DNA of 64,000 bases, taken from IMG/VR virus record IMGVR_UViG_3300025168_000039, positions 1 through 64,000 of that record; one strand, given 5' to 3'. The notes under the pieces were generated by a model, which made no database searches, was not told where the DNA came from, and saw nothing but the letters and a program-made list of their open reading frames with translations. The DNA is from a virus. Each line of letters begins with the position of its first letter. The stretch's first letter is position 1. Shown here one piece after another: positions 24,836 to 31,619 of the stretch. Position numbers and translations under genes: made by a program.

Positions 24836-25528
24836 ATGGCAAAGGTGAACGGTTTAAAATTATTAGGCGTGGGCAATAATGCAAAGACAATCAAAGGCGA
24901 TGGTTCGGAGTATCTAACGGCTATTATGTATCTACTGCCGGATGATTTCCTATGCCCGATGGCACGGCTTGCAGGATGTAAAACTGGCTGTCTTAATACA
25001 GCAGGACGCGGCGCATTCAATAACGTGCAAGCTGCTAGGCATAGAAAGTCTAAACTGCTATTACAAGTGCCAGAAGAATTTGACGCGCTATTGCGTAAAG
25101 ATTTGGACAAGTTCCAGAAGTATTGCGAACGTAAAGATATAAAACCCGTTGTGCGATTGAATGGGACAAGCGACTATAACTGGCTAAAGATTATTAGAGA
25201 CTATCCTGCTATTCAGTTTTATGATTATACCAAGGTCTATAATCGAGTAGCTAAAGACTGGCCTAGTAACTACCACCTAACCTTGTCCTACTCAGAAGCT
25301 AACGATACATACCGCGACAAGGTTATAGAGTATGCCAACAACTACGGCGCCAACATGGCGGTAGTATTCAGGGATAAAAATAATATTCCTAAGAAGTTTT
25401 TAGGCCGCAAGGTTATAGATGGTGATAAGGATGATATGCGCTTTCTCGATCCATCTAATGTTGTGGTGGCGCTGTATGCCAAGGGCAAGGCTAAGAAAGA
25501 TGCAAGCGGATTTGTTGTTGACGCATAA
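24836..25528 (+). CDS. Gp88-like phage protein
   Basis: 230 aa. The N-terminus NGLKLLGVGNNAKTIKGDG, then CPMARLAGCKTGCLNTAGRG with three Cys close together, and a C-terminal half with TIM-barrel-like strands (VVRLNGTSDYNW, YDYTKVYNR) match the gene product 88 family of phages. The Cys cluster resembles a metal or Fe-S site. Function of the family is unknown. GGAG ribosome site. Noticeably more GC-rich than the late genes. Confidence 0.7.
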   Translation: MAKVNGLKLLGVGNNAKTIKGDGSEYLTAIMYLLPDDFLCPMARLAGCKTGCLNTAGRGAFNNVQAARHRKSKLLLQVPEEFDALLRKDLDKFQKYCERKDIKPVVRLNGTSDYNWLKIIRDYPAIQFYDYTKVYNRVAKDWPSNYHLTLSYSEANDTYRDKVIEYANNYGANMAVVFRDKNNIPKKFLGRKVIDGDKDDMRFLDPSNVVVALYAKGKAKKDASGFVVDA

Positions 25529-25551
25529 CTTTAACTTAGGAGAATAGGACA

Positions 25552-25695
25552 ATGGCTATTAAATATTATGCAAGCGATTTTGATAGGAGAGACGACCAAT
25601 ACTTTAACAACTCACCTGATATAGGCATGACTAAGGAAGACGTTAAGCAATGGATTGAATATATTATGAGAGAAGAAAATGAAACCGCGCCTTAA
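25552..25695 (+). CDS. Small early protein
   Basis: 47 aa with a good AGGAGA ribosome site, MAIKYYASDFDRRDDQYF then a helix (TKEDVKQWIEYIMREEN). Not recognised. Lies in the run of small early genes; the next one starts 54 bases on. Confidence 0.5.
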   Translation: MAIKYYASDFDRRDDQYFNNSPDIGMTKEDVKQWIEYIMREENETAP

Positions 25696-25749
25696 TTACG
25701 ACACATTTATAGCCATAATGGAATTAGAAACTAATAGAGAGATAAACCA

Positions 25750-26013
25750 ATGCCAACGAATTTCATACTCAACTGCGACGATTGCAACGGTAGTGGAGAG
25801 ATACGATACGGCGACCATGGTGGCGCAGAAGGTACAGCACAACCATGTGAATATTGTGAAGGGACAGGCGTCAAATGGTTCAGCGACTACTATCCTACAT
25901 GGGGCGATCTATTGCTAGATGTACCTAATGCAATGACGTTGAAGCAATGCCGAAATGTATTAGGTACTGAACCAAACTGGCCGCCTGAGAACACAACAAG
26001 AGGAGACTTTTAG
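25750..26013 (+). CDS. Small DnaJ-type zinc-finger protein
   Basis: 87 aa. Two CxxCxGxG-type motifs (CDDCNGSGE and CEYCEGTGV) about 24 residues apart, forming one DnaJ-type zinc centre, followed by a helix (NAMTLKQCRNVLGT). Could bind host or phage protein partners; no J domain. Start chosen at ATG 25750, preceded by AGAGAG. Confidence 0.6.
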   Translation: MPTNFILNCDDCNGSGEIRYGDHGGAEGTAQPCEYCEGTGVKWFSDYYPTWGDLLLDVPNAMTLKQCRNVLGTEPNWPPENTTRGDF

Positions 26014-26015
26014 AT

Positions 26016-26210
26016 ATGGAGAAGAAACTAATAACACTATTGGAGAAACAGCGGCCACTATCAACGGGTAGCATCCATCATTATTATGAAGTTTCAACCC
26101 TACGCAATACTTGTGAGTTCCATATAGGTGAAGTAGTAAAAGCAACGAAAGTGCGCGCCATGTGTATGGATAGGGATAGCTATAGAGTAACAATAAGAGG
26201 CGACAAGTAA
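26016..26210 (+). CDS. Small early protein
   Basis: 64 aa, MEKKLITLLEKQRPLSTGS, mixed helix and strand; AGGAG precedes it. Ends in TAATG with the next gene. Not recognised. Confidence 0.45.
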   Translation: MEKKLITLLEKQRPLSTGSIHHYYEVSTLRNTCEFHIGEVVKATKVRAMCMDRDSYRVTIRGDK

Positions 26211-26530
26211 TGGTATGCAGAACTAAAAAGAATAGCTATGCAGATAAGATATTCGTAACTAATACACATTCGGCAGTAGCACATGTGACTAGGCCAAAGG
26301 AAATACCTATGAGAATTAAAAAAGAAAATAGCATCATTGACGATAGCTCGGAATGGTACAACACCTTCGTAGATGTTCGCTACCGGCTAGACAAAGAATA
26401 TGAAACAGTATGCAAGCGATATGATATAGATCAAGACAATAGAATTTACAACAAGATAGAAGATGTATCGAGAGAAATAACTAACGCAATACATTACCAG
26501 GAAACTACTGCTAACACTAAACAATATTAG
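26210..26530 (+). CDS. Hypothetical early protein
   Basis: 106 aa from the TAATG-coupled ATG at 26210. An internal ATG at 26310 has a better AAGGAAAT ribosome site and would give a 73-aa protein (MRIKKENSIIDDSSEWYN), so the true start is open. C-terminal half helical, charged (VRYRLDKEYETVCKRYDID). Not recognised. Confidence 0.45.
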   Translation: MVCRTKKNSYADKIFVTNTHSAVAHVTRPKEIPMRIKKENSIIDDSSEWYNTFVDVRYRLDKEYETVCKRYDIDQDNRIYNKIEDVSREITNAIHYQETTANTKQY

Positions 26531-26541
26531 AGGTATAAAAT

Positions 26542-26625
26542 ATGTTTGATGTTTTACTCTGGGTTATTCCCTTCACAATTTTAGGCGTAGTCTTATACAG
26601 AACTTGTCCCTTTAGATATTTTTAG
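26542..26625 (+). CDS. Tiny single-span membrane peptide
   Basis: 27 aa, MFDVLLWVIPFTILGVVL then RTCPFRYF. One membrane helix with a basic end. AGAGGTATAAA precedes the start. Likely real but unproven. Confidence 0.35.
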   Translation: MFDVLLWVIPFTILGVVLYRTCPFRYF

Positions 26626-26641
26626 AGTAGGAAATTAAATT

Positions 26642-27238
26642 ATGCATGAATATAAATGTAGGATAGTTAGGGTAGTAGATGGCGACACGGTAGACGTTGA
26701 CATTGATCTAGGCTTTGGCGTGTGGTTAAACAATCAACGTGTTCGGCTGTATGGAATAGACACGCCAGAGTGTAGGACAAGGGATAGAGAAGAGAAGTAT
26801 TACGGCTTCATGGCGAAGGCTTTAGTTAAAGACTTCTTGCCTGAAGGATCGACACAACGGCTGTCGACACGGCTAAAGGGTAAAGGTAGAGGAAAATTTG
26901 GCAGGATACTAGGTGAATTCTGGGTCTACGATGCTTGGACAGACAGGGAGACAACTCTAAACAAGGCGCTGCTAGTCAGAAATTATGCAGTTAAGTACGA
27001 TGGACAATCGAAAAAAGAAATAGAAGATAGCCATAAATTAAATAGAGAAACTATTTGTAAGAGGTTAGGTTATGAAAAAGACTTCTTTAAAAGCAAGTAC
27101 TCTGCAGAGAATTATAAAAAGCAGAGAGAAGATATTATCCTACAGCCCGCCCGATGTTCTGCACAAATCGGACAACCTTTTGCAGCGCCATGGCAACTTT
27201 CGCAACTCGGGCCAGAAGCGAAGAAGAAGAGGAAGTGA
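26642..27238 (+). CDS. Staphylococcal-nuclease-like (SNase) endonuclease
   Basis: 198 aa. OB-fold SNase core: CRIVRVVDGDTVDVDIDLGF, then RVRLYGIDTPECRTRD holding the catalytic Arg/Asp/Glu cluster, AKALVKDFL, and a GRILGEFWV strand followed by LNKALLVRNYAVKY. It cuts DNA or RNA with Ca2+ in cellular relatives. In a phage early operon it may degrade host DNA for nucleotides or act against incoming DNA. The C-terminal ~45 residues are a basic extension. Confidence 0.8.
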   Translation: MHEYKCRIVRVVDGDTVDVDIDLGFGVWLNNQRVRLYGIDTPECRTRDREEKYYGFMAKALVKDFLPEGSTQRLSTRLKGKGRGKFGRILGEFWVYDAWTDRETTLNKALLVRNYAVKYDGQSKKEIEDSHKLNRETICKRLGYEKDFFKSKYSAENYKKQREDIILQPARCSAQIGQPFAAPWQLSQLGPEAKKKRK

Positions 27239-27239
27239 T

Positions 27240-27413
27240 ATGACAACCACCTGTTTTCTAGCGGTGATGACGACGGCGGCTATATGTTACGCAGTAGGTT
27301 CGGCTGTTGGGTGGCACATAAGAAAGTCCGTGGTTCCTGATAGAAAGAAGACTACCGTGAAGCGAGAGCAAAAGGGTAAGGCAAGCGCCATGAAGAAAGC
27401 AGGACTAAGATAA
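27240..27413 (+). CDS. Small membrane protein, VGWH..KS.VP family (copy A)
   Basis: 57 aa from ATG 27240, one base after the SNase stop. A hydrophobic helix (FLAVMTTAAICYAVGSAVGWH) precedes RKSVVP and a Lys-rich tail. It aligns with the 53-aa protein at 47199-47360 (GGVAVGWHLKKSLVP), which is encoded on the other strand in the late module. Holin- or spanin-like size and topology; function not shown. Confidence 0.55.
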   Translation: MTTTCFLAVMTTAAICYAVGSAVGWHIRKSVVPDRKKTTVKREQKGKASAMKKAGLR

Positions 27414-27414
27414 A

Positions 27415-27633
27415 ATGAAGAACGAAGATGACGACAAAGTAAAAGCTTTCGTGAAGCGAGACATAACTCACGATACCTTTGAGGTTATGTACAACAACTT
27501 CTTAACCTATGGAATACTTTTCCCTGAGTTAGCGGGAAGAGAACAGAACATCTTGATGGCTTTAGCAGATAGATATAGCGATGCTATTTATGAAATAGTT
27601 ATGAAGAATAGGAAGGATAATAACGAATGCTAG
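27415..27633 (+). CDS. Small early protein
   Basis: 72 aa, acidic N-terminus (MKNEDDDKVKAFV), then helical with LTYGILFPELAGREQNIL. Stop overlaps the start of the following gene. Not recognised. Confidence 0.5.
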   Translation: MKNEDDDKVKAFVKRDITHDTFEVMYNNFLTYGILFPELAGREQNILMALADRYSDAIYEIVMKNRKDNNEC

Positions 27634-27791
27634 ATATACCATATGAAATCTGGGAAGAAACTTATAAAAGAAACATAAGACCTTTACCAATATGGTGGAG
27701 TAGCGAAGAGAATAAAAGAAAAGAGTACGAAGCATTCACAAGGTTCTGTGTAACAGGAAAGGTAGAGAAAAAATATTATGATAAAAGTTAA
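27627..27791 (+). CDS. Small early protein
   Basis: 54 aa, MLDIPYEIWEETYKRNIRP then PIWWSSEENK. Overlaps both neighbours by a few bases, a mark of translational coupling. Aromatic-rich, charged, not recognised. Confidence 0.45.
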   Translation: MLDIPYEIWEETYKRNIRPLPIWWSSEENKRKEYEAFTRFCVTGKVEKKYYDKS

Positions 27792-28068
27792 CAAAGAAAA
27801 TATAAACTTTTCAACAGAACATAAAGAACAGGTTACAGCATACATCGAACATACACCCAGTTATGAGAGAAAAGAAGTATGCTCCCGAATATTTTGGAAG
27901 GAAGAAGAGGAGAAATTAAAGAGAGAGTTTATCGCATCCATGATAAATTTAGTAGTGGATACTAGAGATAACATTATCATAACTCGTTGCCCAGTTACCG
28001 GAGAGACTGCAGATAGAGGCAAAGAGATAACCATTTATTCTTGGATAGGAAAAGGATTAAAGAAATGA
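27778..28068 (+). CDS. Hypothetical early protein
   Basis: 96 aa, charged, mostly helical, with CPVTGETADRG near the C-terminus. Start overlaps the previous gene by 14 bases and its stop overlaps the lipoprotein start (ATGA). Not recognised. Confidence 0.5.
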   Translation: MIKVNKENINFSTEHKEQVTAYIEHTPSYERKEVCSRIFWKEEEEKLKREFIASMINLVVDTRDNIIITRCPVTGETADRGKEITIYSWIGKGLKK

Positions 28069-28418
28069 AGAAGCTTATAATTTTAACTTTGTTAGTTACA
28101 ACTGCTAGTGGTTGTGCGCCTTTGCTTTTGGCTGGTGGCGGGGCTGTCAGTATAAAGGGAGCCGTTAACGACACAGAACACAGCGACAAGTTGAGAAAAC
28201 ATTCGACAACACTTGACGATAACCTCTCAAAAGTAAAGGAACACTCTAAAACAATTAACAGCAACCTTTTGAAAACTAACGTAAATATAAAAGACATAAT
28301 GTCTTTACATAATAAAATAAAAATGTTAGAAGTTAAAATAATTAATTTACAAAAACCACTACCCGAAAAACCACAACCAACCCAAGTGATTGGAGGCAGC
28401 GACAATGTTGTACGGTAA
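28065..28418 (+). CDS. Small lipoprotein with coiled coil
   Basis: 117 aa from ATG 28065. Signal peptide MKKLIILTLLVTTASGC with a lipobox (TASG-C), then a Gly-rich turn and a long coiled coil (LDDNLSKVKEHSKTINSNLL, IKMLEVKIINLQK). It should be lipid-anchored to a host membrane. In a phage this could be an outer-membrane spanin (Rz1-like) or an exclusion lipoprotein, but Rz1 proteins are usually proline-rich and lie by lysis genes, so I favour exclusion. Overlaps the DUF932 start. Confidence 0.65.
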   Translation: MKKLIILTLLVTTASGCAPLLLAGGGAVSIKGAVNDTEHSDKLRKHSTTLDDNLSKVKEHSKTINSNLLKTNVNIKDIMSLHNKIKMLEVKIINLQKPLPEKPQPTQVIGGSDNVVR

Positions 28419-29352
28419 TCAGAACACACATCATGAATCAGCATTAAATGCAGGAGAAAGTAATATGTTAGATCATCTTACTACTACAAACGGTAGGGAA
28501 GTATTCTTTAAGGTTTATGAGCAAGACGTAGTAGGTGAAGCTACTGGCTGTGAAGCTTATAAGCATAAGATGTTAACGCGAGGTGACGGTATCTCTGGAG
28601 AGGATAGTTTTCTGTCTATAGTAAAGTCTAACTATAGGATAGTAGAGAACGAAGAAATACTTATGCCTCTACAAGAGCAGATGATTAATTACTTTGACCC
28701 TACAGTCCTGGCTGATGTTCAGATCAAAGACCACATTGCCAAAGATGGTGCTGTATGTTTCTCGGAGTATATCTTCCCTGGCGTAAAGAAACCTGTCGAG
28801 ACAGACACCGGACATAAAACAAATATGATGCTTCGATTTATTCTAAAGAATACTTTTAATGGATCATCCTCTGTTGTCTTTTATGGTGGGTTAATAGATG
28901 TTTTCTGCACCAACGGTATGATCTTAGGTGACTACGATGTGACTAGGCGTAAGCACACAAAGAACTTTACTATAGATGGTTTCATGAAAGCCTTTGATGA
29001 TTGCATGGTTAACTATAAAAATGTAGCAGATACATATCAAAAATGGGCTGACACTAAGATTAGTTACAAACATGACGTACCTCTCTTGTTTTCTAAACTC
29101 ACTAACAACCAAGACCCTAAGAAGAAAAATACTTTAGCGGATAGGTTGTATGCTCAATGCATAGATGAGGTTACTAATCGAGGTAATAATTTGTTTGCTG
29201 TAACGTCAGCCATGACACACTATGCTAGTCACAATGATAATAGGTTCCCATTGCGTAGCAACGCTGACAATGATAGCTTATTTAAGCGGCAAGAAACTGT
29301 ACGCAAATGGTTTAACTCTAAAACATTTGAGGAGTTTCTTGAAGCAGCATAA
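28405..29352 (+). CDS. DUF932 family phage/plasmid protein
   Basis: 315 aa from ATG 28405, chosen because GGAGG precedes it. The block YKHKMLTRGDG, then IVENEEILMPLQEQ, LRFILKNTFNGSSSVVF and IDVFCTNGMILG are the DUF932 signature (phage/plasmid-like protein). Members occur in many phages and plasmids; no reaction is proven. It stands alone between the small early genes and the ThyX block. Confidence 0.7.
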   Translation: MLYGNQNTHHESALNAGESNMLDHLTTTNGREVFFKVYEQDVVGEATGCEAYKHKMLTRGDGISGEDSFLSIVKSNYRIVENEEILMPLQEQMINYFDPTVLADVQIKDHIAKDGAVCFSEYIFPGVKKPVETDTGHKTNMMLRFILKNTFNGSSSVVFYGGLIDVFCTNGMILGDYDVTRRKHTKNFTIDGFMKAFDDCMVNYKNVADTYQKWADTKISYKHDVPLLFSKLTNNQDPKKKNTLADRLYAQCIDEVTNRGNNLFAVTSAMTHYASHNDNRFPLRSNADNDSLFKRQETVRKWFNSKTFEEFLEAA

Positions 29353-29380
29353 TAACAATTAGATTAGAAAGGAAGTTGAA

Positions 29381-29569
29381 ATGGTTTATGATTATAAAAC
29401 CCATGAGGAAATTCCATCTTACATGAAGGATTATATTCTAGGTGTCGCTGACTGTGTTGCTATAGAGCAGTTAGACTTAGACGACATCAACGACTTTCTA
29501 AATGGTCTTGAGGAGTGGGCTAGTGATGATCAAGATTACATCCATACTACTCTGAGAACCATTCACTAG
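29381..29569 (+). CDS. Small acidic protein
   Basis: 62 aa, strongly acidic (LDLDDINDFLNGLEEWASDD). AAGGAAG ribosome site. Ends six bases before a long hairpin. DNA-mimic proteins are of this size and charge; only a possibility. Confidence 0.5.
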   Translation: MVYDYKTHEEIPSYMKDYILGVADCVAIEQLDLDDINDFLNGLEEWASDDQDYIHTTLRTIH

Positions 29570-29574
29570 TTGTC

Positions 29575-29610
29575 AGGGACAGGTTTATTTAAGTCAATAA
29601 GCCTGTCCCT
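29575..29610 (+). terminator. Long hairpin, terminator or processing site
   Basis: AGGGACAGG (29575-29583) pairs with CCTGTCCCT (29602-29610), and TTTATT with AATAAG extends the stem inward to ~15 bp around a 6-base loop. Only a short TCT follows. It marks the border between the small-gene cluster and the replication block. Confidence 0.6.
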
Positions 29611-29657
29611 TCTACCCACCTTCCCACTAGTACACATAAACACAATGGAGAGCCACC

Positions 29658-29978
29658 ATGAAAAAGATTAGAATTGGAGAGGAAGTTTTCTTAAAGTACG
29701 AAAGAGAGAATCATGATTGGAAACATGAGGGTAGTAAAGGTGCAGCAAATATTCCTTATATATCTTTATACAGAGATAACTTAGACCACCCACCATCTAG
29801 AGTAAGTAGTGTGTCTTTAAAGAAATTAATTCTTGGTTCTTTAAATTTAAAATCATTTAAAAGTATAAGTCAGAAAGAAATAGAAGATGTTATTAAAGAT
29901 TTAAAAAAGATACAAGAAGACTTAGAACGGTATCTTAGTGATGACTATCCTGAGTTTGGCTTCGGAGATAATACATAA
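29658..29978 (+). CDS. Hypothetical protein
   Basis: 106 aa, GGAGAG ribosome site; Lys/Glu-rich with a helical C-terminal half (IEDVIKDLKKIQEDLERYL). Its stop overlaps the next start (TAATG). It is the only gene of this block without a copy after 33.5 kb. Confidence 0.5.
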   Translation: MKKIRIGEEVFLKYERENHDWKHEGSKGAANIPYISLYRDNLDHPPSRVSSVSLKKLILGSLNLKSFKSISQKEIEDVIKDLKKIQEDLERYLSDDYPEFGFGDNT

Positions 29979-30253
29979 TGAGTTATAATCTAAGCACAGT
30001 AATAAGAGACTTATCTCTCAGCGGTAAGGAGAATAAATTAATAGCCCCGGATAAAATTAAGACAGGGTTACTTAAAATAATGGAAGACGATAAGGAGAAC
30101 GATGCTTACATCATAGCAACCCTTAACGAAACACTAGATAAGGTAAACGATATTGTTTTTCTAAGCCTTGCACAAGAACAAAAGCTACACGACTTAGCTA
30201 CAAGAATACAAGTATTGAGAGATGAGGTGCTTAAAATTCATAGAGACAGGTAA
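29978..30253 (+). CDS. Coiled-coil protein, copy A
   Basis: 91 aa, helical. It resembles the 99-aa protein at 33490-33789: both have LxKI.E, then a VNDIVFLSLAQEQKLHDLAT-like stretch (B: VNSIKFLNLNQERSLNKVAT) and a similar ending. They hold the same place ahead of a second small coiled coil and ThyX. Function unknown. Confidence 0.55.
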   Translation: MSYNLSTVIRDLSLSGKENKLIAPDKIKTGLLKIMEDDKENDAYIIATLNETLDKVNDIVFLSLAQEQKLHDLATRIQVLRDEVLKIHRDR

Positions 30254-30258
30254 GTAAG

Positions 30259-30441
30259 ATGGATGAGAAATCAACTATAAAAATTTTGAAAGAGCAAATA
30301 TCACAGATGACTTCTGCTACTTACTCGCACTATAAAAGAATAGCAGAGTTAGTAGAAGAGAACGAATACCTAAGAAAGAGAGTAAATTATTTAGATAATA
30401 AACTAGAACAAATATCAGATAGGAGACTAAATGAAAGTTGA
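30259..30441 (+). CDS. Small coiled-coil protein, copy A
   Basis: 60 aa with RIAELVEENEYLRKRV, matching RIKELVEENNYCRLKL in the 33791-33976 protein. Leucine heptads suggest a homodimer. It overlaps the ThyX start by 11 bases. Confidence 0.55.
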   Translation: MDEKSTIKILKEQISQMTSATYSHYKRIAELVEENEYLRKRVNYLDNKLEQISDRRLNES

Positions 30442-31168
30442 ACTTATAAATAAATTGGGAGATGATCTTACAGTTGTTGATGCGGCAAGGGTTTCTTTTG
30501 ACAAGCAGTCTGAGTGGAAGAAGGACATAAACTCTCCACCAACTGATAAAGAACTTTATGAGAAAGATATAAAGCTAATTAAATACTTAGCTAGACACGA
30601 CCACTTCACTCCATTCACTCATTGTTCTATAACTTTAAGAGAAACTGTACCTATATTTGTTGCGAGGCAAAGATTTAAACACACGGTCGGTTTTACTTAC
30701 AACGAAGTGAGTAGAAGATATGTGGATAGTGATCCTGAATTTTATTCTCCTGATATATGGAGGTTTAGGGCAGACAATATCAAGCAAGGTTCTGATAAAG
30801 AAGGTGTTTTAGATGAACGGTTAGATAGAAAGATTTGGTTTGTTGATGGGGTTTCTCGCGCCATAGATCAAACTACAAGCACTCCAAAAGAAATATACTA
30901 TACATGCATGAAAACTTACGAGGCATTGTTAGCATTAAATATCTGTCCTGAACAAGCGAGAATGGTTTTACCACAAGCAATGTATACAAGTTATTATGTT
31001 ACGGGTTCACTAGCTGCATTTGCTAGAGCATATAATCTACGAAGTGAAGACACGGCACAACAAGAAATTAAAGAGTTGGCTACAGAATGGGATAAAATAA
31101 TTAGCAAGTTGTTTCCTGAAAGCTGGGAAGCATTGACAAATAATAACAATAAAGAGGTAGTTAACTAA
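30431..31168 (+). CDS. thyX: Flavin-dependent thymidylate synthase, divergent class (copy A)
   Basis: 245 aa. It converts dUMP to dTMP with FAD and methylene-THF, supplying dTTP for an AT-rich genome. HDHFTPFTHCSITLRE and the region RQRFKHTVGFTYNEVSRRY correspond to the substrate/FAD motif, but the canonical RHR-x7-S is changed to KHT with one extra residue. MVLPQAMYTSYYVTGSLAAF near the C-terminus is the conserved closing motif. The gene at 34163-34861 is a second ThyX of the canonical class. The change is also seen, to my memory, in other phage ThyX, so it need not be inactive. Confidence 0.8.
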   Translation: MKVELINKLGDDLTVVDAARVSFDKQSEWKKDINSPPTDKELYEKDIKLIKYLARHDHFTPFTHCSITLRETVPIFVARQRFKHTVGFTYNEVSRRYVDSDPEFYSPDIWRFRADNIKQGSDKEGVLDERLDRKIWFVDGVSRAIDQTTSTPKEIYYTCMKTYEALLALNICPEQARMVLPQAMYTSYYVTGSLAAFARAYNLRSEDTAQQEIKELATEWDKIISKLFPESWEALTNNNNKEVVN

Positions 31169-31314
31169 TGGCTACAAGAAAAACTAAAGAATTAAAAACT
31201 AAATCTGAAATGAAAAGACACATGAAAACAAGTATAGGTAATTCAATTAATACTAGTCCTAAAAGTAAACATAAAAAAAGGGATTGGAAAGCGTATCGTG
31301 GACAGGGAAAATGA
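31168..31314 (+). CDS. Tiny basic protein, RHMKTSIG...YRGQG family
   Basis: 48 aa, TAATG overlap with ThyX. MATRKTKELKTKSEMKRHMK, then TSIGNS.NTSPK and AYRGQGK. A clear paralogue is at 43396-43545 (RHMRTSIGSSTNSRP, KYRGQGI) with a different neighbourhood. Highly basic; perhaps nucleic-acid-binding. Confidence 0.55.
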   Translation: MATRKTKELKTKSEMKRHMKTSIGNSINTSPKSKHKKRDWKAYRGQGK

Positions 31315-31490
31315 AACATCTGTGGGAAAAAGATAGAAAAACAATTTATAGAGAACTATTAGATTTATATCTTGATGAAGGCTATTCTAAAAAAGAAGCT
31401 AGACGATTAGCGACGGAGGAGACGGATGAAATAAAAGCTGGTGACTTTTCTTTTGTGTCTAACATCATGGATGAACAGGAAGATTGTTAA
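31311..31490 (+). CDS. Small protein LWEKDRK family, copy A
   Basis: 59 aa from ATG 31311 (ATGA overlap). HLWEKDRKTIYRELLDLYLD, then EGYSKKEARRLATEETDEI. The 60-aa protein at 33984-34166 matches (LWESDYKNIFKKL, EGYSLREARSLSKREADEL). Helical and charged; in both copies close to ThyX and the primase-helicase. Unknown role. Confidence 0.6.
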   Translation: MKHLWEKDRKTIYRELLDLYLDEGYSKKEARRLATEETDEIKAGDFSFVSNIMDEQEDC

Positions 31491-31619
31491 GATTTTATAT
31501 ACAGCTCTCTCATACGTGAATAATTTTTTAAGCTATTGATTTTAATATATAAAAATAAATTATTGATTAAGTTTTTTAAATATGTTATTTAGTTATTCAC
31601 CACTAGCTAAGAGGAAAGC

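Noticed and set aside
25679-25918. 79-codon plus-strand frame
   Set aside because: It overlaps the zinc-finger gene almost completely in another frame, and its Thr/Ala/Val-rich translation shows no motif.
27072-27239. Upstream extension of the small membrane protein at 27240
   Set aside because: It lies inside the SNase gene in another frame; ATG 27240 directly after the SNase stop is the better start.
28065-28418. Assignment of the lipoprotein as a spanin
   Set aside because: It is not proline-rich, not nested in an Rz gene and lies in the early unit; kept as a lipoprotein of unknown role.
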